A program made the position numbers and the translations under genes. Source: Firmicutes bacterium CAG:345 (GTDB lineage Bacteria > Bacillota_I > Bacilli_A > RFN20 > CAG-288). From it: a DNA stretch of 64,000 nt. The stretch is from contig FR893364.1 in the NCBI GenBank assembly GCA_000433315.1, positions 1-64,000 on the forward strand, written 5' to 3'. Position 1 is the stretch's first letter. Each line of letters opens with the position of its first letter. Below the pieces are notes generated by a model, which worked only from the letters and a program-made list of their open reading frames with translations, had not been told where the DNA came from and searched no databases. Below are positions 16,592-25,322 of the stretch, piece by piece.

Positions 16592-18752
16592 GTACGATGA
16601 AACAAAAAGAGTTTTTCACCTTACTAATGGCTCGATAAGTTATTATATTTATGTAAACTCAGTTGGTGTCTTGGAGACATTATATTTTGGTGAACATCTT
16701 GAAGATATTGGGGAAGTAGCAGGAATTGCAGGAGCAAATATTGATAATTGCTCTACTCAATACTTTGATAAAAAAGAAGGCGTTGAAAAGTCTTTTGATG
16801 ATAATTACAAGGCAACATATGCAAGAAAAGAAGTTTCTTCACATGCATTAATCGATAAAAGAGGAGCTCCTATTATTATTGAGAAGAAGAATGGCTCTTA
16901 TGAAACTGATTTTCGTTTTTCTTCATATAAAATCATTGATGGTGTACCATCTTTAAAAACGTTACCGAGCATTAGAAATGCTGATGGCTCAACTTTAGAA
17001 GTTACTCTGAAAGATGTTAATTATGATGTGGAATTAATTTATCGAATTAGTATACTTGATAAAAACGATATCATCATTAAGAATTTTGAAATAATCAATC
17101 ATGAAAAAGATGATATTACAATAAAAAGAGCTTATTCGCTGGAATTAGATTTGCCTAGTTGTCATTATGATTTCACTCATTTTAGAGGTAGATGGTCTAA
17201 AGAACGTGATAAAAAGACCAATGAAGTCATGGATGGATACCAAGCAGTTTCAAGCAATTATGGACGTTCATCACATGAAGAAAACCCTTTTGTTTATTTA
17301 GAAAATAAAGATAATAATGAAGTTATCGGTTTCAATTTAATCTATAGTTCAAATTTCACTTTCTCTTTATTCTCTGATTACATGGGAGGATTAAGAGTAT
17401 TATATGGAATCAATGATGAAGATTTTTCTTGGAAATTAAAAACAGATGAAAGTTTTGAGACACCACAAGCTGTAATTTCTTATTCTTATCAAGGTGTTGA
17501 TAAGATGAGCCAAAACTTCCATAAAGTGATCAAGGAAAATATCATCGGATATAAGAAAGAAAAAGAGTATAAACCTATCCTTTTCAATTCCTGGGAAGGA
17601 TGTTATATGGATTTTGATACAGAAAAAATCTTATCTTTTGTTGATGCCTCTAAAAAAATTGGAGCTGAACTATTTGTTCTTGATGATGGTTGGTTCTCTA
17701 ATCGTGATACAGATTATACAGGTTTAGGCGATTGGTGGATCAATGAAAAGAAAATTGATTTACAAAAAGTTATTGATCAATGTCATAAGAATAAAATGAA
17801 ATTCGGTATTTGGTATGAACCTGAAATGGTAAATCCTGGCACTGAACTTTTCAAAAAACACCCGGAATACGCTCTTGGAAATTATCAGGATAAAATGATT
17901 ATTTCTCGTCACCAATTCCATTTAGATTTTACTAGTGATGAAGTAATTGAAAATATATTTAACCAAATGGTTGATGTTTTAGATAAATATGCTGTTGACT
18001 ATGTAAAATGGGATTATAATCGTGTTGTCTATGAACATATGTCTACTTTGCTCAGCAATGAAGAGCAAGGTAGGGTCTATCATCTTTTAGCTTTAGGTTA
18101 TTATAAATTGTTAGATAAGTTAACAAAAAAATATCCTGATATTATGTTTGAAGGATGTGCTTCAGGTGGTGGAAGATTTGACTTAGGAACTTTATATTAT
18201 TGCCCACAAATTTGGTGCAGTGATGAATCTGATCCTGTTCAAAGATTTTTCATCCAATATAATACTTCTTTAGGATATCCATTATCGACCATTGGTTCTC
18301 ATGCCAATAATAACAATTTAACTTCTTATAAAATCAAAGCTGAATTGGCCTTGTTTGGGACATATGGATACGAAATGAATCCAAAACTTCTGACAGAAGA
18401 TGAAATTAATGAATTGAATGAAGTTGCGGATGTTTATAAAAAATATCATAAAGAAGTTATTGAAGAAGGAACTTTATATCATTTATGTGATCCTAATAAA
18501 TCAAATTATATGAGTATGATGGCCGTTAGTTCTAATAAAAATACGGCTATGGTCTTCTTTACGAATTTATTGAAGGAATTAGATCAATATAGATTTTTAA
18601 AATTAAAAGGATTAGATCCTAATAAATACTATAGAAATAATCTTGATAGTCGTGTCTATAGTGGTGATTATTATATGAAAATAGGTTTAAATCTCTCGAG
18701 GTTTTGGCTTTGGGAGTTCAATTCTAAATTAATTATTTTAAACGCTATATAA
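16584..18752 (+). CDS. Alpha-galactosidase, glycoside hydrolase family 36, cytosolic
   Basis: It hydrolyses terminal alpha-galactose. I place the start at the ATG at 16584, overlapping the upstream stop and preceded by GAAAGAGG, not at in-frame 16536; this gives 722 residues. The N-terminal beta-supersandwich leads into a TIM barrel. Motifs are LDDGWFSNRD, GIWYEPEMVNP, nucleophile Asp477 in KWDYNR, CASGGGRFD, and acid/base Asp547 in CSDESDPVQ. These positions are almost identical to well-studied bacterial GH36 enzymes of about 730 residues. There is no signal peptide, so imported galactosides are the substrates. It fits removal of galactose side groups from arabinogalactan or raffinose-type sugars. 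Confidence 0.93.
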   Translation: MIKYDETKRVFHLTNGSISYYIYVNSVGVLETLYFGEHLEDIGEVAGIAGANIDNCSTQYFDKKEGVEKSFDDNYKATYARKEVSSHALIDKRGAPIIIEKKNGSYETDFRFSSYKIIDGVPSLKTLPSIRNADGSTLEVTLKDVNYDVELIYRISILDKNDIIIKNFEIINHEKDDITIKRAYSLELDLPSCHYDFTHFRGRWSKERDKKTNEVMDGYQAVSSNYGRSSHEENPFVYLENKDNNEVIGFNLIYSSNFTFSLFSDYMGGLRVLYGINDEDFSWKLKTDESFETPQAVISYSYQGVDKMSQNFHKVIKENIIGYKKEKEYKPILFNSWEGCYMDFDTEKILSFVDASKKIGAELFVLDDGWFSNRDTDYTGLGDWWINEKKIDLQKVIDQCHKNKMKFGIWYEPEMVNPGTELFKKHPEYALGNYQDKMIISRHQFHLDFTSDEVIENIFNQMVDVLDKYAVDYVKWDYNRVVYEHMSTLLSNEEQGRVYHLLALGYYKLLDKLTKKYPDIMFEGCASGGGRFDLGTLYYCPQIWCSDESDPVQRFFIQYNTSLGYPLSTIGSHANNNNLTSYKIKAELALFGTYGYEMNPKLLTEDEINELNEVADVYKKYHKEVIEEGTLYHLCDPNKSNYMSMMAVSSNKNTAMVFFTNLLKELDQYRFLKLKGLDPNKYYRNNLDSRVYSGDYYMKIGLNLSRFWLWEFNSKLIILNAI

Positions 18753-18770
18753 TCAAAGAAAGGGGAAATT

Positions 18771-20681
18771 ATGAAGCGTAAAGTTACTATTATTCCATTA
18801 TTACTTTTAGGTTTACTTATTGCTGGATGTCAAAGCAATAATACCTCCTCATCTTCTTCTAGTAAACCAACTTCTTCATCTTCTACATCCACATCTACTA
18901 CTAAACCATCTACATCTTCTAGCAGTTCTACTGCTCCTACAACACCTTCATCATCTTCTAGTCATACTATCTGTGAAGATGATAATGATGGAAAAGTCCA
19001 TATTGTTATTTTAGCAGGACAAAGCGGAGCTCGTGGTAAGGCTGTAAATACTGATCTTACTGATGAACAAAATGTTGAAAATTTCGATGTAGATATAATT
19101 GCTGATGGATTGATGATGCCAGCATTGAATAATATTCCTGAAGGTATATCAAATAATGTTAAAATTCAAACATTAAAACCAGGTTTTGGTGATACTGCAG
19201 TTGAATTTGGACCGGAATTAGGCATTGGTGAAACTTTAGCTAGTCGATATCCAAAAGATGGTGCCAATATGCGCAGCCTTATTATTAAATATACGGCTAG
19301 TGGTTCTACATTTACGAATCACTGGTATTCACCTTCGGCTTTAAAAGATGACGTAGTTGCTCCAAGTTTAGCTGATGATCAAAGAAGAACACTTGATGGC
19401 GATGGTGTAGCTCCATTAACATATAATTTATATAAATTGATTGATGCTGCTAAAGAACAAATTGTTAATGAAGGTTATGAACCAGTATTTGATGGTGCAA
19501 CATTTATTCATGGTGAACAAGATGCTAAATTTGATACAAATATGGATATTTATGAAAAATGCTTGTCATATTTTATCACTGATTTAAGATCTTATGTTGA
19601 AAAAGAAGATATGCCTGTTGTTGTAACTGAAGCTTTGACAAATAGTGCTAAATATTCCAATAAATTAAGAGAAATTCAAAAACGCGTTTCAGCGGAAACT
19701 GCTAATGTTAGCTTTTTGGATAATTCAGGATTATATACAAATACTTTTGAACCATGGCATTTTGGTGCAGAAAGTAATTTTGAACTTGGAAATCGTATAG
19801 CTGCTGAATTAGTTTCTTTGAGCGGAGATAGAAGAGAAGTCGGTGAAATTACTCAAGAACCAATACGTGTTTCTGCAAAAAGTACTAGCAAGTTACCTGA
19901 ATATCTTGATGCAACATTTACCAATAATTATTCAGGAAAAGTCAAAGTAACATATGAAGGAAGTTATGATCCTAATAAATTAGGTGAACAAGAAGTTAAA
20001 TGTTACACTACTGATGCATGTGGTAATAAATATACTCATTATCTTAAAGTAATTGTTTCTAATGAACCTTTTGTCGATGAAAAATTGGATGAATATGAAG
20101 GCGTAAAAGCTAATTCTTTAGGCGATTTGGGTCAAGTTTACGTTGTAAAAGGTGAGGAAGGCTTATATGTAGCTGCCAAAATTAACGATAAAGATTTATG
20201 GACAGATGGTGAAAGCTGGAAAGAAGGAGATATGGGTCAAAAAGGTTTAAATGATGACTTCCGTATTTTCTTAAATACTGGTGACAGTGAGTCCATGTAT
20301 TCAATTTTATTAAGTGCTGCAAATCTTTTAAGAATTTATGGCGCCGGAGTTTCCTTAGATAGTAATGGCCTTGCAAAAGAAAACTATGTTTATAATAAAT
20401 ATGTTGAAGGATATCAATATAGAGTAACTACTAAAGGTATTGTAAATGCTGAAGGACAAGAACTTTCCGAAGGACTTGAATTAGAATTTTATATTCCATA
20501 TTACACACTCAATATCGAAAATCCTGATTCAATTAATTTGATGTTTGATTATAACAATGTCACAAGCGCTAATGGAAAAAAATCAAATACTAATACTTAT
20601 TTGACAAGCGATGGAATTACTAACGAAGAATATTCTGAAATTGTTGATGCAAATTATATCAGTATTAATGATTTAATTTAG
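18771..20681 (+). CDS. Sialate-O-acetylesterase-like SGNH lipoprotein with CBM9-like C-terminus
   Basis: This is a predicted surface carbohydrate acetylesterase. The lipobox IAGC gives Cys20, followed by a Ser/Thr/Pro linker. The esterase domain starts HIVILAGQSGARGKA (nucleophile Ser in GQSG) and includes FIHGEQDAKF (block with conserved His/Glu/Asp) and EPWHFGAESNFELG (catalytic His), as in the sialate-O-acetylesterase/CE6-like family. After an Ig-like stretch (about residues 355-420) the C-terminal 180 residues resemble a CBM9-type sandwich (EGLYVAAKINDKDLWTDGES, NDDFRIFLNTGD). Removal of acetyl groups would make polysaccharide accessible to the GH43 lipoproteins. AAAGGGG precedes the ATG. 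Confidence 0.75.
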   Translation: MKRKVTIIPLLLLGLLIAGCQSNNTSSSSSSKPTSSSSTSTSTTKPSTSSSSSTAPTTPSSSSSHTICEDDNDGKVHIVILAGQSGARGKAVNTDLTDEQNVENFDVDIIADGLMMPALNNIPEGISNNVKIQTLKPGFGDTAVEFGPELGIGETLASRYPKDGANMRSLIIKYTASGSTFTNHWYSPSALKDDVVAPSLADDQRRTLDGDGVAPLTYNLYKLIDAAKEQIVNEGYEPVFDGATFIHGEQDAKFDTNMDIYEKCLSYFITDLRSYVEKEDMPVVVTEALTNSAKYSNKLREIQKRVSAETANVSFLDNSGLYTNTFEPWHFGAESNFELGNRIAAELVSLSGDRREVGEITQEPIRVSAKSTSKLPEYLDATFTNNYSGKVKVTYEGSYDPNKLGEQEVKCYTTDACGNKYTHYLKVIVSNEPFVDEKLDEYEGVKANSLGDLGQVYVVKGEEGLYVAAKINDKDLWTDGESWKEGDMGQKGLNDDFRIFLNTGDSESMYSILLSAANLLRIYGAGVSLDSNGLAKENYVYNKYVEGYQYRVTTKGIVNAEGQELSEGLELEFYIPYYTLNIENPDSINLMFDYNNVTSANGKKSNTNTYLTSDGITNEEYSEIVDANYISINDLI

Positions 20682-20688
20682 GTGAAAA

Positions 20689-21888
20689 ATGAAAAGAGTA
20701 TATGGTGCTGATCCTTTTGTTCTTTTCGACAAAAAAAGTGGAGCGTATTACTGCTATTCAACAAGCAATAGTGAAAGTTCTAATCAATTCTATTTAGATA
20801 AATCTTATGATTTAAAAGAATGGACAAGATTAGGTTATGCCCTAGATTGTTCGAAAAATTGTTGGGGTAAAGATTGGTTTTGGGCTCCTGAATGTTATTA
20901 TAATGAAAATAATGGTTATTATTATTTATTTTACAGCGCTCGTGTCAAAGATGAATTGACTGAAGAATATTTCAACAGAAAAGATTATTTAGAATCTGCA
21001 AAAATTGGTGTTGCTGTTAGCAAAAGTCCAGAAGGACCTTTTGTTAATATTTCAGATAGACCATTTGATTTTCGTCCTTATGATGAAGAATATATCAATA
21101 TTGAAGATGAATTAGATGATTATTTTGTTCAAAATCCTGATCCGGAAATTATAAAAAAAGCAAAACGTGGACAATATATTTCCATGATTGATGCTAATTT
21201 ATATTTTGAAGATGGACATATTTATCTTTTCTATTCGAGATGTTGTTATAAACAATGCCATTATGATGAGAAATTAGAAAAATTTATTGAGGAAAGCTCA
21301 ATAGATGCTGTGGAACTTGATCCTAGCTTCTGGTATGATAAAGAAGCCAAAACTATGCCAAAGGCCTTGGATAAATATCTTCATGTTGATGAAAATGGTA
21401 TAAGAAAAGATCGTTTTGTTAAAATACTTAATTATGCTAATCAACCTCAAGAATGGGAAAATGGTCATGTTTTTGATCATGAGAAAACTAATGGTGAACT
21501 ACCAAATCGTCGATGGACCGAAGGAAGTACAACTATATGTTTAACTCTTGAAGGAAAAAAGACTTATTGCATGACTTACTCATGTAATAATTATCTCAGT
21601 CCTTTATATGGAATAGGTATTGCCTTTAGTGATAATCCACTTGGACCATATATCAAATATGAAAACAATCCGATTATTGCTGAAAAACCTGCAGAAAATG
21701 TATATTCTACAGGACATGGTTCAATTGTTAGAACAGATGGTATTATTAGATTCTTTTTCCATTACCGTGAAGATTTTGTCAGTGATAGATCTTTTAGTTT
21801 TGCACAATTATTTATCAATAATAGGCATAATGTTCAAGTTGGACCTATTGAAAAATGTGTTAAAAAAGAAATAGTTGAAGCTAAGTAA
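20689..21888 (+). CDS. GH43 family glycosidase, cytosolic, last gene of the operon
   Basis: The 399-residue protein is a single GH43 propeller without signal peptide. Visible motifs are GADPFVLFDKKSGAYYCYS (base), FWAPECYYNENNGYYYLFYS, MIDANLYFEDGHIYLFYS and RWTEGSTTICLTLEGKKTY, with a late STGHGSIVRTDG strand. It is likely an exo-acting arabinofuranosidase or xylosidase on imported oligomers. The gene starts eight bases after the esterase gene and is followed by a strong terminator at 21903, so it closes the transcription unit. Confidence 0.82.
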   Translation: MKRVYGADPFVLFDKKSGAYYCYSTSNSESSNQFYLDKSYDLKEWTRLGYALDCSKNCWGKDWFWAPECYYNENNGYYYLFYSARVKDELTEEYFNRKDYLESAKIGVAVSKSPEGPFVNISDRPFDFRPYDEEYINIEDELDDYFVQNPDPEIIKKAKRGQYISMIDANLYFEDGHIYLFYSRCCYKQCHYDEKLEKFIEESSIDAVELDPSFWYDKEAKTMPKALDKYLHVDENGIRKDRFVKILNYANQPQEWENGHVFDHEKTNGELPNRRWTEGSTTICLTLEGKKTYCMTYSCNNYLSPLYGIGIAFSDNPLGPYIKYENNPIIAEKPAENVYSTGHGSIVRTDGIIRFFFHYREDFVSDRSFSFAQLFINNRHNVQVGPIEKCVKKEIVEAK

Positions 21889-21902
21889 TAAATTAGTATA
21901 AT

Positions 21903-21939
21903 AAAAAACTCCTTGATCGTTGCGATTAAGGAGTTTTTT
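21903..21939 (+). terminator. Rho-independent terminator ending the glycan operon
   Basis: AAAAAACTCCTT pairs with AAGGAGTTTTTT around a short inner stem (ATCG/CGAT); the right arm ends in a T-run. Since the left arm is A-rich it can also serve the convergent regulator gene, so it is probably bidirectional. Confidence 0.85.
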
Positions 21940-21965
21940 AAACTTATTTTATATTGATGAAGTTT

Positions 21966-22949
21966 TTAAATATATTTTCTTTGATGAAGTTTGACAGTGA
22001 AAACAATTTTCTGTTGTTCCAGCTTAATATTTTCAAAACGATTGAGAAGAAATTTTACAGCAGTATGGCAAATTTCATCATAATCAAAGTCAATAGATGT
22101 TAAATCGGTAAAACCATTAATTCTTGTAGAAATACAATCATATCCCACAATATGAAGTCGTGGTAAAACTTTTCTTACATTAGGTATTTCTTTATTTAAA
22201 ATTTTTAATGCTTCATAGGCTAATTCATCATTAAAACAGAAAAGTCCATAATATTGATTATGAATTAATTGAATCAACTTAGTATTTAATTGATTTTGAT
22301 TAATTACAGCAATTTCAGCATCAGAATTTAATTCTTTAACAGCCTTTTGAAAAGCATCAAATCTACGTCTAGAACATTCAGCATTTGCAAGTTTGATATA
22401 AACAAATTTATCTAAGTGATGGAAATTTATAAGATAGTAGGCTGCGAGCTGACCGCCTAATTTATCATCAGTATAAACAAGATCTATATAATCTTTATCA
22501 ACATTTCTACCTAGCATTACAAGAGGAATATTATTAAGTCTAGCAGTGTCAATAACATCATCTTCAGGTTCAAGTAGTGTTATAATTCCATCAACTCTTT
22601 GAGAAATACATTGTTTTAAAATATCTAAATCTAATTTGCTTTTTTGAGAATAGACCAATGCAAAATCATAATTAAATTCAGAGATAATATGAACTAATTT
22701 TTCGCAGACAATTGAAAAATAAGAATTTTTAAAACTATTGACAACAACTGTGATTAATTTTTTACCATCTCTTTTAATGAATTGAGAAACATTGTTAGGA
22801 ATATAGCCAAGCTCATAAGCTTTTTGTCGCACTTTTTCTTTTGTTGCTTCAGAAATGTCATCGCAGTCACGAAGAGCCCTTGAAACTGTATTAATAGATA
22901 AATTCAATTCGTAAGCTATACTTTTTAAACCAGTGGATTTACTATTCAT
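21966..22949 (-). CDS. LacI/GalR-family transcriptional regulator
   Basis: This DNA-binding regulator has an N-terminal helix-turn-helix and hinge (LKSIAYELNLSINTVSRALR, then TKEKVRQKAYELGYIPN), and a sugar-binding periplasmic-like domain (residues about 65-327) including GVDGIITLLEP-like and PLVMLGRNVD motifs. The 327-residue length is normal. An AAGGAGGG site precedes the ATG. The gene is convergent with the glycan operon and separated from it by the shared terminator, so it is the likely local repressor acting at 206-244. This assignment is contextual. Confidence 0.9.
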   Translation of the reverse strand: MNSKSTGLKSIAYELNLSINTVSRALRDCDDISEATKEKVRQKAYELGYIPNNVSQFIKRDGKKLITVVVNSFKNSYFSIVCEKLVHIISEFNYDFALVYSQKSKLDLDILKQCISQRVDGIITLLEPEDDVIDTARLNNIPLVMLGRNVDKDYIDLVYTDDKLGGQLAAYYLINFHHLDKFVYIKLANAECSRRRFDAFQKAVKELNSDAEIAVINQNQLNTKLIQLIHNQYYGLFCFNDELAYEALKILNKEIPNVRKVLPRLHIVGYDCISTRINGFTDLTSIDFDYDEICHTAVKFLLNRFENIKLEQQKIVFTVKLHQRKYI

Positions 22950-23013
22950 ACTCCCTCCTTTCTATTATTCTACAACAAGTAATTATAATGTGTCTAATAA
23001 AATTATCGTAAAA

Positions 23014-23037
23014 TGTAAAAAATGTCGAGCTTTTACA
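23014..23037. promoter_or_regulatory. Perfect inverted repeat upstream of the LacI-type gene
   Basis: TGTAAAA and TTTTACA form perfect 7-bp arms around a 10-base spacer, 65 bases upstream of the regulator start and just past the 3' end of the GT8 gene. It could be an operator. It has no GC-rich stem or T-run to make it a convincing terminator. Confidence 0.3.
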
Positions 23038-23070
23038 AAAAATGAAAAAAATTACATTTTTGCTGATAAA

Positions 23071-23919
23071 TTATTCTTTAGGCAAACCATTGATATTAAA
23101 ATTGAATTCTTCAATAAGTTTTTTATATTGGTCATAAATGTCGTCAAACATAAAAATTTTTAGCTTTTTATGAACATCGTCAATCTGCCATTGTTTATAA
23201 TTATAGATATGAAAAAAAGGAAACCATTTAATACCTTTATTAAAATGTTTTACAACGGTTTTTGGTTTAATGCTTCTTTGTTCATTAAAGCGATCTTCCA
23301 AGATTAAAATATCTTTTACATATTTTCTTATTGCACTTTGATCTGGCATTTTAAACCATTTTTTCATTAAAATATTGCGAGCATTTTCAAAAACTTTGGT
23401 CTCTTTGATTTTTTTCATGTTTAAAAGCAAAACACCAGCATTAATATAATTTGGTCCCATCCAAAATCTTCCCATATAATCTAAGCTTGCAGCGAATTCA
23501 TAACTATCAATATTGATATTAAAAAGTTCATCTATTGGACGGCATACCATGGTATCGTAATCTAAATACAATAACTTATCAGGGACAGGTAATGTATCTA
23601 AGTATAATCTTAAAAGAGTATATGGAGTATATTCAGTTGCATTATTTTTACTAAAACGTAAAGTGTCATGGTATTGTTTTGTTAAATCAAATAAGTAAAC
23701 TTCATTTTCAGGATTAACTTCTTTAATCGCTTTTCTAATTACTTGAATTTGCTTTTCATTAATAGGAGCGTAAGAACTTTTAAAATCAGTTACATCAGCA
23801 GTTATAATATAGTAATTAATTACATTATTATATAATTTTATCGTTGATAAAATAGAATGTAAAATACCACGAAAAGCAGTATTATTTCCAGAATAGGTTA
23901 TATTAATTATGTTATTCAT
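23071..23919 (-). CDS. Glycosyltransferase family 8 (LgtC/GatL-like)
   Basis: It transfers a hexose from a nucleotide sugar, probably to a lipid or envelope acceptor. The N-terminal strand (MNNIINITYSGNN), the metal-binding DxD in LYLDYDTMVCRPIDELF, and the INAGVLLLNMKKIKE segment are typical GT8 features; GIKWFPFF is near the C-terminus. I choose the ATG at 23919, which overlaps the upstream stop and gives a canonical N-terminus of 282 residues, over the longer in-frame start at 23943. It is translationally coupled to the UPF0104 gene upstream. Confidence 0.82.
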   Translation of the reverse strand: MNNIINITYSGNNTAFRGILHSILSTIKLYNNVINYYIITADVTDFKSSYAPINEKQIQVIRKAIKEVNPENEVYLFDLTKQYHDTLRFSKNNATEYTPYTLLRLYLDTLPVPDKLLYLDYDTMVCRPIDELFNINIDSYEFAASLDYMGRFWMGPNYINAGVLLLNMKKIKETKVFENARNILMKKWFKMPDQSAIRKYVKDILILEDRFNEQRSIKPKTVVKHFNKGIKWFPFFHIYNYKQWQIDDVHKKLKIFMFDDIYDQYKKLIEEFNFNINGLPKE

Positions 23920-25048
23920 TATGATCATCTTTCTTTGCGACAAATTCTATATTTGGAGTATTTTCTATTTTTGTTGTTTTAGTTTCAATTTCTGGAATCT
24001 TTTTATGTTTTAAGTAAATTTCAAATCCGATATAAAAACCTAAGCTGATTATCATCATTAAGTAATAACTTAATAAACGCCAAATTAACATTCCAGCATT
24101 GGCTGTTGCATCACTCATAGAGATGAACGCAGTAAAAATAATACTGAATGCAAATTCAATTCCGCCAGAAGATCCAGGAGTAGGTAAAAAAACAACGGCG
24201 GTAACAGCAAATGAAGTTCCACAAATTATTGTAAAGAATAAATCATAGCCAACATCGATGTGAAGAGAACGAAGAATATAAAATGTCATAGCATAATAGA
24301 AGAACATTGCAATAACTTTAACTATAATACAAAATATAAAACTAGATTTATGATGGATAATTTCTTTAAAAGCGATTTGAGCATTTTCACAATAACTTAT
24401 AAACGAAGGAATTTTTGGTTCTAAAAATTTTTTTAAGAATTTTAAGTTAGCCAGCCATTTAAAAATTTTAATAAGACAAGAACATAATTTTTTACTGGTA
24501 CCTAAGGCGATAATAAAAAGTAAAACTAAGAAATTCATAGTAAAGCCAATTATTGCAATACTTTGAAGATTTTGTGCAGTGCTGATAAATTTTTCATAAT
24601 ACATTAAAGAACAGGCAGCATAAGCATTTGTAACAATCATTGTAATGATGAAATTCATCATTAAAATACCGGTTGATTTACTTGGGGGTACTTTTAATTT
24701 ATTTAAAGAATAAACTTGGAAAGGCTGGCCACCAGTCGCAAAAGGAGTTATGCCATTAAAAAAATGTTCTGTCATGCCAATAACATAAATCTCTTTCCAA
24801 CTAGCGCAAACTTTTTCAGAACGACATAATATGCATAAAGTTGCAGGAGTTAGAATTGCATAAACAAGTAAAAATGCAAAAGCAATCAAAAGATTAATTG
24901 GATCTATTGTCTTTAATTGATTGAAAATAGCTGAAATATCATTTAATGATAGGACTAAAACCAAAAAGAAAATAGTTATTGCTGCGAAAAGGATATATGT
25001 ACCTATTTTTTTCTTTTTAGCTTTTTTTTCTTGTTTGTTTTTTTCCAT
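23912..25048 (-). CDS. UPF0104/LPG-synthase-like integral membrane protein (flippase-type)
   Basis: A polar Lys-rich N-terminus is followed by about eight hydrophobic segments. The family motifs FNGITPFATGGQPFQVYSL (near residue 95) and FLPTPGSSGGIEFAF (near residue 285) are clear; they mark the lysylphosphatidylglycerol-synthase membrane domain (AglD/YbhN/MprF N-domain). This domain alone, without the soluble aminoacyl transferase part, is usually linked to lipid or glycolipid translocation. It overlaps the GT8 gene and is divergent from a second paralogue at 25323, suggesting a glycolipid pathway. Confidence 0.85.
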   Translation of the reverse strand: MEKNKQEKKAKKKKIGTYILFAAITIFFLVLVLSLNDISAIFNQLKTIDPINLLIAFAFLLVYAILTPATLCILCRSEKVCASWKEIYVIGMTEHFFNGITPFATGGQPFQVYSLNKLKVPPSKSTGILMMNFIITMIVTNAYAACSLMYYEKFISTAQNLQSIAIIGFTMNFLVLLFIIALGTSKKLCSCLIKIFKWLANLKFLKKFLEPKIPSFISYCENAQIAFKEIIHHKSSFIFCIIVKVIAMFFYYAMTFYILRSLHIDVGYDLFFTIICGTSFAVTAVVFLPTPGSSGGIEFAFSIIFTAFISMSDATANAGMLIWRLLSYYLMMIISLGFYIGFEIYLKHKKIPEIETKTTKIENTPNIEFVAKKDDHNE

Positions 25049-25322
25049 TTTTGTTCCTAGTGATTAATTAAGAATAATTAATCAAATATACTATAAAATA
25101 TATTCTTTAACCTATATTAATATATACTAAAAATTGTCAAAAAATCAAATAAATTATTTATATAGTATTTTATTTTAAAATTGGTATAGAACCATTGAAT
25201 AGAATTCGATAAAATATAATTGTGCAGTATTTTTATTATCACATATAGTTAATGGTCATAATAGAGGTATAAGTACTTTAATTTAAAATTAAATTATGGT
25301 AACTTTAATTGAAGGTTAAATT
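25049..25322. promoter_or_regulatory. Divergent promoter region between two UPF0104 genes
   Basis: This very AT-rich gap has a TTGACA-like -35 on the minus strand (25140-25135) and, on the plus strand, TTGTCA at 25134 and a perfect TATAAT at 25215-25220. No spacing is ideal, so exact promoters are uncertain. Two short AATTAAATT-type repeats precede the plus-strand start. No coding sequence was seen. Confidence 0.4.
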
